Made by a program: the position numbers and the translations under genes. Under the pieces are notes generated by a model. That model was not told the origin of the DNA and ran no database searches. It saw only the letters and a list, made by a program, of their open reading frames with translations. DNA of 64,000 nucleotides, taken from Symbiodinium natans (taxonomy: Eukaryota > Sar > Dinophyceae > Suessiales > Symbiodiniaceae). The DNA lies in NCBI GenBank assembly GCA_905221605.1, contig CAJNDS010002408.1:186001-250000 (forward strand), in the 5' to 3' direction. Below, one piece after another: positions 43,175-54,200 of the stretch (the first letter of the stretch is position 1; every line of letters starts with the position of its first letter).

Positions 43175-43660
43175 CTGCAGGAACACATGAACTGACGGCA
43201 TCTGACGGCATCTGGCAGCCAACTGCTTTCACTGGGTCTTCACTGGCACAAGTGTACAGCTTCAAGGCCTCAAACAAGCAGAGGTACGAGGTGGCGTAGC
43301 ATGCCTCGACAAAGTATGTGGGTGTTCACAGAAGCCGCAGCACTTGCACGATTCCCGTGAGTCAGCCGCCTCATGCGGAGGACTGACGACCTCTGCGGCC
43401 TCGCAAGGTTTCAGGGACGAAGGTGAAATGACCGCGGCTACTCAGGGACGAAAGTGAAACGACGATTTGACGTGGAGTTCAGTATCATCTGGATGATTCT
43501 GTACATGTGCAGCTACAGGAAACCTCGAACAAGCCGTGCACAAAGACACGAAATCCCAGTTTAATGTGTGATGCGAAACTGCATTGTGTTGCCTCTTGAG
43601 CCCCGACTCGTCGGTAGCTGGCAGTATGGGTTACCTTTCACATCCTTTCACAAAGTACAT

Positions 43661-43762
43661 GGGTAGTTCTCTAAATTAGGGTTCCTGCTGGGGTCTTTGT
43701 TTACAAGGTTTCTGTACTATACGTGGGATCCAAAACAGGGACCCTAACTTAGAGAACTACCC
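43661..43762. mobile_element. MITE with perfect terminal inverted repeats and 4-bp TSD
   Basis: The 102-bp element starts GGGTAGTTCTCTAA and ends TTAGAGAACTACCC, perfect inverse complements. The match continues imperfectly inward (ATTAGGGTTCCTG against CAGGGACCCTAAC). It is flanked by ACAT on both sides, a probable target-site duplication. No coding capacity, so it would need a transposase in trans. A diverged relative lies at 32747-32847. Confidence 0.8.
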
Positions 43763-44160
43763 ACATGGATGCGATTCCGTTTTCAGCACGCAGTACTGCT
43801 CCTATGATTGCTCCTACGATCGCACACTGGCGACTTCGACTAAATCGGAAGGCACATTTTGTCCTGAGGCATACTCTGGGTTGGGATACGGGCGATGAGC
43901 GAGGACTAGACCGGGCGAGGAGAAGAGTTTAATTAGTTTAAAATCTAGCAACCCCACACCGAGTGCGGGCAAAAATGTGGCATATAGATGTTCATCGAGC
44001 ATAATCACAAGCTACTCGATGCGAAGCTAGGGTTTCAGGCGAGAGTTTGCGTCTGTTGTGAAGTCTTGCAACCGGTAGGTCTCATGAACAAAGGCAACCA
44101 GACAAACATGAATCTTACAAATTGCAGTAGAGAGCATTTCTAATATCCTGCGCCATGGTG

Positions 44161-44732
44161 TCAGGCCTTCGTCACGCCCATGGCTTTCGGAATGGGCTTT
44201 CCAAGTACGTTCCACACGCTTGAGAGGACGACAACATGCATGTGCACATGCCACTTACTGGCCATGCAGAAGCAGTACAACCCATGCCCCAATTTGCGCC
44301 TCCCAACGGGACCCCCAGTATGGGCATCTCCACAACACGGAGAGAGAAAATTTAAGACAGAGCGAGGGCGAGAGAGAGAGAGAGGTCCTCGGAACTTCTC
44401 GCACCAACACCTCCCATGTGCCAGAGCAGACCCTGATCGCGGTACTCGTCGTCGTAATTGGCAACCCGGCCTTAAGACACTTTCCCTTGTGCGAATGCAA
44501 TGCAGCAATCATTGGCTCGAAGACAGAAAATGACAGAAAGGCCAACGAAAAACAGCGCTAGAACATCTTTGAACCATAAGCATCCGCACTTGTCGCATGC
44601 GGAGGCGGCAGAGGCACAGTGTCGCAGTGCTTCGTACTCGTCATCTTGGAGCATCGGAGATGGTGAACGAGCATTATCGACCAGGACAATGTTCGCCAGA
44701 CTCAACCCGGACAGGAGTTTGTCTTCTACCAC
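44161..44732 (-). CDS. Candidate multi-exon gene, unidentified
   Basis: The upstream exon reads KLLSGLSLANIVLVDNARSP, then MLQDDEYEALRHCASAASAC, and runs into a hydrophobic stretch (VLALFFVGLSVIFC) to about 44530. The terminal exon reads SKWHVHMHVVVLSSVWNVLG then KPIPKAMGVTKA and a stop at 44161. The GA-rich tract at 44367-44384 lies in the intervening part. Family not recognised. Confidence 0.36.
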
Positions 44733-45701
44733 TGCCTCACTGCATCCTGGCGGATATCACAGGCATGTGATGGCATGTGCAACTGCAACATGATGACGCA
44801 ATGGATGAGATATACAGAGCCTGGTCCGTGAAGGCAGACACATGATATGTTCGACGAACCATTGAAGAGCGCCACGTTTGCTACAGCTCTGCCACTTCAC
44901 CTACTGGGTAGGACTCTGGCCCGAGGAGGCACACGGTCTGTCAGTCCTTCGGAGATCTGTGGAAACCATCCCGACGGACAAGTAAGCAGGCTCTGTAGCA
45001 CCTGGAACACTCTGACTAGGCTGTGCTTTCTTGACTTGTGCTGCCAGTCACTGCATACACATCAGTGAAGGCACTACTGTACTTGTTTGTCTGTTGGCAT
45101 ACCTCGCAAAAGGACAAGACATGATGAGGCCAAAACGGCGGCCAAGGCACCGCGGATTTGTGGTGTCCTTCTGCTTCTTTGACCGGAAGCATGAACCTCG
45201 AACCATGGGGCATCACGGCGTCAGACATGTCTGGTTTTGTCGTGGATATGCATATATACACAATAGCTCCCTGAATCAGGTCTGCGTGGACCCCGTACTC
45301 CTACCGGTATGCAACAGGCTAGGATCAAATCTTCCTGGGTTAGCACTCCACAGCCCCCGACAAAATCACATCGAGAGCAAAAGGAGAAACGCAAGCAATG
45401 ATCTCATGGTGCAGTGTAGGTCCATTCCGCCCCTCTGGGTTCTGCAAATAAACTGGAAAGGAGGGACTGGTGGTGGTTTTGGCTATGGATTAGCAGCGCC
45501 GGGGTAGCTACTGGCATCCCGACCAGGTTGACCACCCAACTGGGTCACAAGCGCCCACCTGAACCAAGCCCCTGCATCTGTCCGGGCCGCAAACCAACAT
45601 TCTTGAGGTTCCAGGCTCAGAAAACCCTCTGGGTACGGTGCCGATGTATTCTTGGTGGAAACGAATACTAGCTAGAAGCGCATAGATCAGCTTCCAGGTT
45701 T

Positions 45702-46387
45702 TTAGAGGCTGGAGAGGCTTTTAGCAAGCCTCAATATGCCCATGTGAGAATGGGAAACAAGGATGAGACCGAGAACCGCAAGCAGCTTCAAAGTGCTGCA
45801 ATCTGAACCAAGCAACGTTTTCCATTCATGGCCATCTTTGTAAACCCCACCAGGCTGTCCGGTGCGAGCGGACAGAGTCCACACCGCACTGAAATGCTTG
45901 GCCAAGTCTGCCATCATGAGAAGGTTGAGAACTGCTACAGCTCCAGCCTCAGGCCAAGCGCAAAAAACGAGATGGCTGACACAGATCTAAGCTCTGCACT
46001 TGCCTCGTTGATCGTGAGAACCGCAAGGACACGCCTGCGATCTAACGCAGGCGCGGAGTAATCGGATGTGATCAGCGTCATCAAAGCTGGTGTACGGGAG
46101 CATGCCTCTCGTCTGTTTCCGGATCATGCGCCAAGGATTCCAAAAGTGTTTGAAGCTGGTCCACCCTGCTCCCTTCCAGGTATGGTGACTCGAAGTTGTA
46201 TTGAACCTTGGAAAGCGAGAACAAGCCCACCTAGTTTCAAATGTTTCAAACATACATAGCTGCCAGCCAAAAAAGCAACTGAAAGCAACAAGATGCAACA
46301 AGGCCATGGTACATACCGCTTCTTCAAGGAATCAGGAGCAGAGTAGCCCAGCTCATTGCTGCATCGCGGATCCTCGCCAGGGGCCAT
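45702..46387 (-). CDS. Candidate multi-exon gene with a clear first exon
   Basis: ATG at 46387 opens MAPGEDPRCSNELGYSAPDS followed by LKK and a GTATGT donor at 46316, giving a 71-nt exon in phase 2. A later segment near 46150-46060 has FKHFWNPWRMIRKQTRGMLP and TSFDDADHIRLL. The last segment, 45917-45702, reads MADLAKHFSAVWTLSARTGQ then LKLLAVLGLILVSHSHMGIL and ends in a stop. The parts share strand and order. No domain recognised. Confidence 0.35.
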
Positions 46388-46738
46388 CGACGCAAAAACT
46401 AATTTGCAGCCTCAGGGATAGGGGGAGGAGGCTTTCCAGTAGCTTGGAGGTTGAACTAATTCCAACGGGTGATGCCTTGGATTGGGGCTTGGGTAGTTCA
46501 GGAACACACTTGGCTACGATCTTGCAAGCCAGACAATACCGAATCTGGACTTTTGCTCTAGTATGAAACTCCCAAACCAGTTAGATGAACTGTAAAAATT
46601 CGCCACCAAGGTATGGGCATCAAAGGCTCCCATAGTGACCTGGGTCCGCACCTCCGGCGATTCACGTAGCGTTATGCTAAATTGGCTACCGCCCCGGTCC
46701 TAAAGGACAAGCCACAGCACAAAAATGGTACATTCAGC

Positions 46739-47462
46739 TCAAAAACATGATGCAGGGGCATCATGTTTTCGTGAGCAAAACATACCAAAGCAGAGCACCC
46801 AGCTGTTATAGGACTGGGGAATATCCAATGTCAAGATTGAAACGGATGACTCTGAATGGACGATTCCGAAATCAAGAACTACCGGTTCATGTTGCACGCT
46901 GTCTAATTTACTGTGGAGCCAACAACACAAAAAAAGAGCAAAAGAGCAAATGCCCCACGGATTTGGTCCGGAGCCCCAAGTGTAAGGAGGAGAAATCCCC
47001 GCGGAGCTGTAACGGTTTAGGCCTTGAAGACCTTAGAGACCCTACAAACCCGTGCTGAAGATGTCGGTACACAAGCCCAAACCCTGCGGCACATGGTCTC
47101 GGGACGACATTCCCCCCAACGGGACGACTCGAAACCTACTGGTAGCATCACACATACCTCACATTGACACTCAAAAGACTACCTTTCAGCCCTGTAACCG
47201 ACGCGAGAGTACTGCAGGCTGTTTACTTACTTGCCCCCTTTGAAACGCGTAATCATATCATCCGTTCCCTCCAAAAAGCCAGGAACTGTAGTGACAGCTG
47301 GGGTGTAGCACACATGATTCTCTCCTCTCTAGCCGAGTCTAGCTTCTTTAGAATTACAACAAGCGAGCAAGAAGAGCGTGGTAAACGGGTGAATGTTCTG
47401 TTTTCATTCGTTGCTGCTTCAACATTGGTGGCATTGACAGGTTCATAACGAACCGAGTTCAA
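46739..47462 (-). CDS. Candidate exons, unidentified
   Basis: Two minus-strand segments: 47450-47300 with NENRTFTRLPRSSCSLVVIL then KKLDSAREERIM, and 46910-46739 with EPVVLDFGIVHSESSVSILT then LDIPQSYNSWVLCFGMF to a stop. They may belong to one gene. Evidence is reading quality only. Confidence 0.25.
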
Positions 47463-47610
47463 TGGGTCACAAACCTAGGGTGGCAAAAAAACACGCTCAC
47501 CATAATCTCCGAAACGCGCACCAAGAGCACCGAAACACGCACCAAGTTAGCGTAGCCTGCACCAAAGTCAATCTGTATGCACCAAACCCAAAACACGGAC
47601 ATGTAGCAGT
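47462..47610. repeat. GCACCAA-word repeat tract
   Basis: The word GCACCAA/GCACCAAA recurs at irregular spacing. The reverse-complement word TTGGTGC recurs similarly at about 62875-62945. Confidence 0.5.
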
Positions 47611-47849
47611 AGTACCAGCGTAGCCAGCTGACTGCTCATGCCAGCATAACGAAAGACACGCCCGGGGCTTGACACCTTCTACCCATACGTGGACACACCA
47701 GTATACCTAGACATCCAAAGCGAAGGAGCCTGCACATTCACTGCGCGTGGATTCGCATCCGACCAGGTTGAGGGATCTGGGAGTCGAGATTTTTTCGGGG
47801 TTTTTTTTCGGGGTTTGGGAGCGTGTCAGATGTGAGATGAACTGGCATG

Positions 47850-48500
47850 ACATGATATGATTATGATCTGACTGCGTGACTACAAGGCACCAACCAGACG
47901 GAGCGCATCCAATCTGAACTGACAGAAGCTCGACACAGGCTTAACACATCATCATGGAGCCTCCCGCTCGACCACATCAGGCGGAGCCTGATGTTGGAAC
48001 GGTTGCAGGGAATTGCGCGGTGGCCCGGACCCGACGCGACCTGACCCGACCTCACATGATCTGACCTATCCCACGCGAACAGAGCGGCTTAACACGTCAC
48101 GCAGCCTCACGCGCGAACTCTTCCGGCGGCTCGCGCACATCAGGAGCAGGAGCCTGGCAGGAACGGCAGGGAGAGGTATTCATGTTCGATGGCCCTATCT
48201 AACCTAACCCGTGTAAGTCAGCCTGTCTGCAGCTCAGACGAGCCGCGCAGCATGACTCGAACTAGCACGATCTGATCTGATCTGATGAATTTTGAGCTGC
48301 TCGACATGACTCGAACCTATCCCGATCTGATCTGATCTGACTGCACGCGTGTAAGTCAGCCTGACCCGACAACTCGCTTGGCGGCAAGTAACCCTTCAAG
48401 TTGGCAGCAAGCCCTCGGCCCTGAAAGGGGACCTGACACGGGCCTCCGCCACTGGCTCGGCCACACCAGTCACAGCAGCCTGACGCAGGAACGGTGAGCC
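47850..48500. repeat. GATCTGATCTGA / gene-repeat modules, left block
   Basis: Runs of CTGATCTGATC and CCCGACC words surround longer blocks. One block, containing GGCTCGGCCACACC and CAGCAGCCTGACGCAGGAAC, recurs at about 49985-50045 and, in part, at 49640-49680. They flank and partly overlap the introns of the spliced gene at 48505-49951. Confidence 0.75.
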
Positions 48501-48504
48501 CATG

Positions 48505-49951
48505 AACCCTACGCAAGACTCAGACTTTGAAGCGGTCGGCAACATGAGCAGTCCGAAAACCACGTCTGAGAGAGAAGCCTTTTCTTTCAAATGCGCACGT
48601 TTGGCGCGGCTCTTGCAAAATTATCTGCTGGCTCAATGCTGCACAATGCCGGTATCTGGACGTAAAAGTTTGCAAAACCCTTTCTACTTTAAGGTCCCAG
48701 CCATCAGAAAGACAAGAGCCGGTAATTCAGTGCTAGTCAGCACTGCCTTCCCTACTTCTGAGGGGTAATAAAGACAAAAGCCAAGCGTCCAGTGGCTACA
48801 TAGACTCACCTTCATCGGAATATGGCGGACTCTCCCCAAGGTCATCCGAGCGCGGAGACGTCGGCAATGCCTGCGCAGACGGCGAAGAAACGTGTGGTCC
48901 GTTGTCCAAGTTGCGGGTCTGCGCTTGCTCCCACATAGGCATCTGTGGCCCGTCGACACGCAGCATGAGATCCTCTGCGGCCTGGAACATGCCGTGGACC
49001 TTGCCCAGGAGAAACGGTGTGCGATTGGCTTGCAGAAGCTGATGAAACCGCCCGAAGAATGGAGCTTTGCGCCGAAGAAGGCTATCCAATGTGACGTCGT
49101 GCTGGCGCAGAAAGGAGGTGTTGCCAGCAACCAAGAGCTGCACGCAGCTCCAGAGCTCGCCGTCGGTCAGCATGTCCAACGGGAGCAAGTCTCGGGGCAC
49201 GTGCTTCACAACCCCAGCGGCAGCCAAAAGCTTCCAGGCCAAAAAGTAAACCCATCGAGTGGGCTGCAAGACGAACCTCGCCGAACGTGGCGAAACGAGG
49301 CAATGAGTCAACTGTGCTGCTGCACGAAAGCCAAAGGAGCTAGCAAGGACGGCATATTCGTCTCAAGTGTAGTAGTCACCGGGCTGAAACCCGACTCGAC
49401 CTGCCCTGACCTGATCTGACTGATTCCATACCTGGCTGAGAACAAAGGGCATAACTCAGCCAACCCCGTGCCCTATGAGCCCAAAACCTGGAGTTGTGAA
49501 AAAAGGCCCTATCAGCCCAGAATCTGGACAGGTTTCATCGCAAACCCTGGAAATGCTGGCAGGCACGCCAGTGTAGTGAAACACTCTGCTGTGTTGCATG
49601 ATCTGATGTAGTCCGACCATTGCTGATGCGGCGGAGCACCTTGCGCGCAAGCTCCGCCACCAGGAGCCTGACGCAGGATTGGAAGTCGAACTGGACCGAT
49701 CTGATCTGATCTGATCTACTCTATGTCACTTAGTGTACGGCTGTTTTGAGAGGGCAAACCCGACCCGATCTGATCTGATATGCTCCATGTAAGCCAGACT
49801 CACCTCTTGTCAGTTGGTGGCAAGGAAAAGACTGAAATTTGCCCCCAAAAGGCGAGTTTTCGACAGCAGAACCCGAAGACGGCGAGGAACCTGGTGCAGA
49901 AGGTTTGGCACTGGCCCACGCACCGCAGCCTGACAGAGGCACGGTGGCAAG
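48505..49951 (-). CDS. Spliced host gene of unknown function, three exons seen
   Basis: Exons 49951-49804, 49319-48810 and 48565 to about 48505. Both complete introns are GT-AG with GTGAGT donors (49803 and 48809). Both junctions are in phase 1, so the reading continues across all three exons. The product has a Ser/Pro/Gly-rich start (SAPGSSPSSGSAVENSP). A globular middle follows, with TRWVYFLAWKLLAAAGVVKH, LPLDMLTDGELWSCVQLLVA, HDVTLDSLLRRKAPFFGRFH and LLGKVHGMFQAAEDLMLRVD. The tail is acidic and Ser-rich (SPRSDDLGESPPYSDE) and leads into VVFGLLMLPTASKSESC. I do not recognise the fold. The introns are largely built of the GATCTGATCTGA-type repeat modules. The first and last exons are missing. 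Confidence 0.6.
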
Positions 49952-50110
49952 CTGAATCCTCAAAGTTGGCAGCAAACCCTCATCAGCATGAGCTCCGCCG
50001 CTGGCTCGGCCACACCCGTCACAGCAGCCTGACGCAGGAACGGCGGTCAGCGCAGCCGCCTGACCCGACCCGATCTGATCTGATGTAATCACCCCTTATC
50101 AGCTGGTGGA
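49640..50110. repeat. GATCTGATCTGA modules, right block
   Basis: Contains further copies of the modules at 47850-48500. Two sites read, on the minus strand, CACCAACTGACAAGAG then GTGAGTC..TTACATGG and CACCAGCTGATAAGG then GGTGATTACATC, followed in both cases by ATCAGATCAGATCGGGTCGG. One of these is a genuine splice donor of the spliced gene. Confidence 0.7.
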
Positions 50111-50118
50111 AGCCCTAG

Positions 50119-50450
50119 CTGCTTGCAAAGACGGCATGTCTTAGTTGAATGCTTGCTGATACTGTTCAGAGCCTGGTTAAGAAAGAAGACACCCCGACGT
50201 TTCGCGAAACCCTATAGAGATGCTTGCAAAGACGGCATGTCTTAGCAGCACCTTCGCCAGCCAGAAGCTTGCAAGCCACGGAGAACAAAGGGGGCAGCAC
50301 GAATGCTTGCTGACACTGCTAGGAGAGCACATTACGCCGCCGCCAGGCTTGGACCTCCTGGCAAAACCACGCTGAGCAAGTAGCGTCAGACCACTCCCCG
50401 GGTGTTTTGTGTTGGTATTGTTATTTAAGTGTTTTTGGGAGTTTTCGAAG
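50119..50450. repeat. Direct repeat of a 24-bp block; no gene
   Basis: GCTTGCAAAGACGGCATGTC with flanks occurs at about 50121 and again at 50223. No coding frame is supported. Confidence 0.6.
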
Positions 50451-50451
50451 C

Positions 50452-50770
50452 CCAAACCCTAAAACCCTCACCCCAAAACCCTAAGCCATAAACCCTCAAC
50501 CCTAAACCTAAACCCTAGACCCTAAACTGTCCCGAAACCCTAAACCCTACACCTTGAGCCCTACACCGTAAACCCTAAACCCTAAGCCCTAAGCCGTAAC
50601 CCTCTCAACCCTAAACCCTAAGCCATAAACCCTCAGCCTCAACCCTAAACCTAAACCCTAGACGCTCTTTGCCTTGTGCCCAGCCTCCCTAAATCCTAAA
50701 CCCTAAGCCGTAAACCCTCAGCCTCAACCCTAAGCCTAAACCCAGACCCTAAACCCTCCCGAAACCCTTT
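50452..50770. repeat. Degenerate telomere-like array, left of the LINE
   Basis: CCCTAAA-type words on plus. The segment near 50535-50610 (ACACCGTAAACCCTAAAC, then GCCCTAAGCCGTAA) is very similar to 62320-62370 in the array on the other side of the LINE, and in the same orientation. Confidence 0.85.
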
Positions 50771-51279
50771 CTTTCTTTCTTTCGGACGCAGTGGGAAATC
50801 ACACCTAGCGACGACCTAGCATATAGCACAGCTATACGGTGTCTCAAGGACACTCTGTGAGGTGAACCACACAGACTACTCAGTGACACGTATGTACAAC
50901 ATGAGGACTCACGTCGAGGACCTTGGCCATGATGAAGAGGCAAAAGAGAGGGATAGCATCAGCCGGTGATCATATGTCATATGTGCAGCGAGGCGCACTC
51001 GACCTACTGTGCACAAGTCGAGAGCTGCCAGGGCTCCACACAGAGTTGCAGCAGGTGCCTGTCCATTTGATGGAATTTGGCAGTCTGCGGCCAGCCAGCC
51101 AGCATGCATGAGAGAAGAGGAGATGTCAAGGAAGAAGAAGAGTGGACGGAGAGAGAGGGAGAAAGGTGGTCTCATTGCCGCAGCAACAGCATATACCACG
51201 TTTTTTCTCACGACGGCATACACAGTCGAGCGAGCTTGGCGCATGCCCCTGCGCGATACCCCACAAGCCTGCAGGCCAG
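50770..51279 (-). other. Probable 3' untranslated part of the LINE
   Basis: Downstream, in coding orientation, of the stop that follows the protease domain and before the telomere-like array. A CTTT run (50770-50782) sits at the array edge. Nothing in it reads as conserved protein. Confidence 0.35.
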
Positions 51280-54200
51280 TCAGGGGGGAGTAGAGGCACG
51301 AATGGCGGCAATGACATAGCAGGAGCCATCAAGTGATGCACAGTCCCGGCATGCCACAGCCTCTCGGTTGTCTTCCGTCTGCCATTGTCTGGCCCCTTCC
51401 CTCAGCCAGCAATTGTAGTGTCCCGAGTGCAGATCTGGCCCAAAATGACAGATGGCGCCAACAGCAGTGTAGGTCCGCCACTGTACATGTAGTGATTGGT
51501 CATCTGTGAAGATGGGCAACCTGAAGTCAGGTCGTATGTTTATGGGCGTGTGATCCTTGACATGCATGCTCTGCCTTACACAAAAGCGGGGTAGCTGTAG
51601 TAGGATGGCCTCAGGTGCTTCGCACAGTGCATGGGATCGTGCCTGTTGGTGCCAGGCAGCAATCAGAGAGTCCAGCGTGAGTGGGATCACTTGCTCTGAG
51701 AGTCGAGGGCCCGACCCGGACGGAATGCGTAGAAGAAAATCCCACCCACTGTCCTCAATTAGAACATCACTCTCTACGAGACAGCGTGCTTGCCACTTGA
51801 GTTTGAGGCCCATCTTCCAGTGCTTGGCACCCAGCAGGGATAGGAACTCAGCAGCATCCTGTTGACCTTTACGTTCGCGCCAAAAGGACAGAAGGACTCT
51901 CCATCTCAGATGGGAAGAGAGTGTGACCCGCCTGGAGGGGGTGGCGAGGATCAGTTGCCATAGCTCTCCTGAAGTACCCAGCCATTCAGTCAGATGACAT
52001 GGGAGGAAACAGAAGAGCCATGACACTAAGAGAAAAGAAGCGTTCATGTAACAGAAGGACGTGGTATTACTGAGAGTCAGTCCAAGTACGCGTCCAGCGA
52101 CGACTGGAGCTCTTGGTTCAAAGCGGATCTGTGCAAGGGCTCTCGCTTGATCTGACATCCGATCAGTTGAAGCGCTGAGCTGCTGCGAAGCTGGGCAAGG
52201 AGTTCGTGGGCCCTTTGGGCTTCGCTGGTCAGGACCGAGATGTCCATGAGCATCGAGAGAACAGGTCCCTTTCGTTGCTGGGAGATCGGGCGAGTGGACC
52301 GGAACCTTAGCAGGACTCGGGGGTCGTTCACCAGCTCGAAGAGTTCCTTCACTGCCAGTGGAGCTCTTTCCATTGGCAAGGGGGTGCGAGAGGTATCCTG
52401 GATCAGCTTCTGGGAGGTTGGGTCCCACTTTTGGAAACTCCACGCATTCTGATTGACCAGCCATCCGTTGTCCGTCGCCTGTTTCTGCAAGTCCATGTTT
52501 GTTGTAACCTGTTGAAGCGCTTCCATAAGGCACTGCAGGAGAGAGTGAAGCAGGCATATGCGCAGGGGTGTCTGGCCAATCCTCGTGCCTTTGTTGTGCT
52601 CTTCGTGCCACTTGTCTGCTACTTTCTGCATCGCCTGGGTCGTGGTGGTGGCACTGTTCGAGATGTACATGAGCCATCCGTAGTCCTGGCGTATGAGCTG
52701 GATTGCCTCTGCATTGCGCAGTGTCGAGCGGGCCATGGAGACCATCAGCCGAACCTCCGGATCCGCATGAGGGAGGTGCCCGCCCTGGTGCTGCGGCTGC
52801 TGTCCCTGCTTGCGTCTGTGGCCAGAGTTGAACGAGGGTGGATGTCCTTTTGGGCCTTTGCCTTTCCCCTGTTGGTGTGTACGATGCGTCTTTGGCGGTC
52901 TGGCACTGGTTTCGTCCGTCTCCATTCTTTCTGGTGGCGGCGCAGCTAGGGATGCAAGTGGGCCGAACATCTGGTCTTCCTGGAAGCATTCCAGAAACTG
53001 GGCCTGTGCCGTCATCCTGACAGCCGAGATCACGGAGAATATGCAAACACATCATGGTTCCTTGCCACAGCACTGGACACACAAGTTTGTGGGCACTTGC
53101 AGGCTTGGCCTTGGAGCCACAGAGCAAGCACGGGTATCCCTGCGAGTTGGTGCTTTTGACCAGCTTGGCAGTCTCTGAGCCATAGGCAGCAAGAAGAGCA
53201 GGGTGACTGTGTCTGAAGTGTTGTTTGATTTTGCTGATGTCGATCAGCCACGTGCCACAAAAGCCACAGTACTTCTGCAAGTGCACGGCCGTGGCCTTCC
53301 AGGTCAGAACAGCGCTGGGGCCTGCTTGTCGCACAGAGTCCCTGACTGTGTTGTCATTGATAAGGGCCGGACACTCAGGACACTCTGAGGTCGAGGCAGT
53401 GTTGTCGAGCGATGGTATTGGCTTGCTGGCACAGTGACCTCCTGTGATATGGATCGCAAGGGATGACCAAGTGGGAAAGTGGTGGTTGCAGTGCTGACAG
53501 ATAGGGAGCCCCTGACTGCTGTCAGCTTGCCTGCTGAAAGGCACCAGAGATGCTGGAGCCTGATCCGGGTGCATTCGTGTGAGGTGTGCTTTCATGGAGG
53601 CTCGAGTCGCAAAGTAGACACCACAGAATTTACAGGCATGCGTCTTGGGAGGCAGCTGGGGTTCAGGGTCCTTATCGGGCACAGTCGAGGCATTTGCGAA
53701 CTGTTCAATTAGTTCCGCTCTCCACTCTGCGCTGGGGCGATTAGAGAAGGCATCGAGAGGGTTGGTCTGCTTGCCCAGTTCCTTCAAAAGGGCATTTTCC
53801 AAATCCTGGACAGGGTCGGACATACTGCAACTGAGTAGGATGTCCTGGTTGGATTGATGGTAGATGTGTGCCGGGCTACCCAGAATGTACCGCAATTGTT
53901 TAAGGACGGCGACTCTCAGCTTCTTAGCACCCTTGTGGTTAATTCCCACACTGTCTATGCCGTACGTCGACGTGCTCCATACGCATGCTCTCCAGAGCGC
54001 AAGGCGGTGGGACAGTGTGATGTTGCTTCTCGGGGTCAGGAACTTTTTTATGCGTTTAAACATAGACCAGCCCTTACCCAGTCTGTTTGACATGGTTTGG
54101 TCAGCGCTGGAGGTAGCGGTGAGGGTAACCCCCAGGTAGGAGATTTTGCTTCCAATGGGCAGTAAGACTGTGTTTGGACCCTCTCCCAGTTTCAGAAATC

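Noticed and set aside
45031-45507. 158-codon plus-strand frame
   Set aside because: No motif or splice context. The minus strand opposite also reads plausibly and fits the strand bias, so neither could be supported as a gene.
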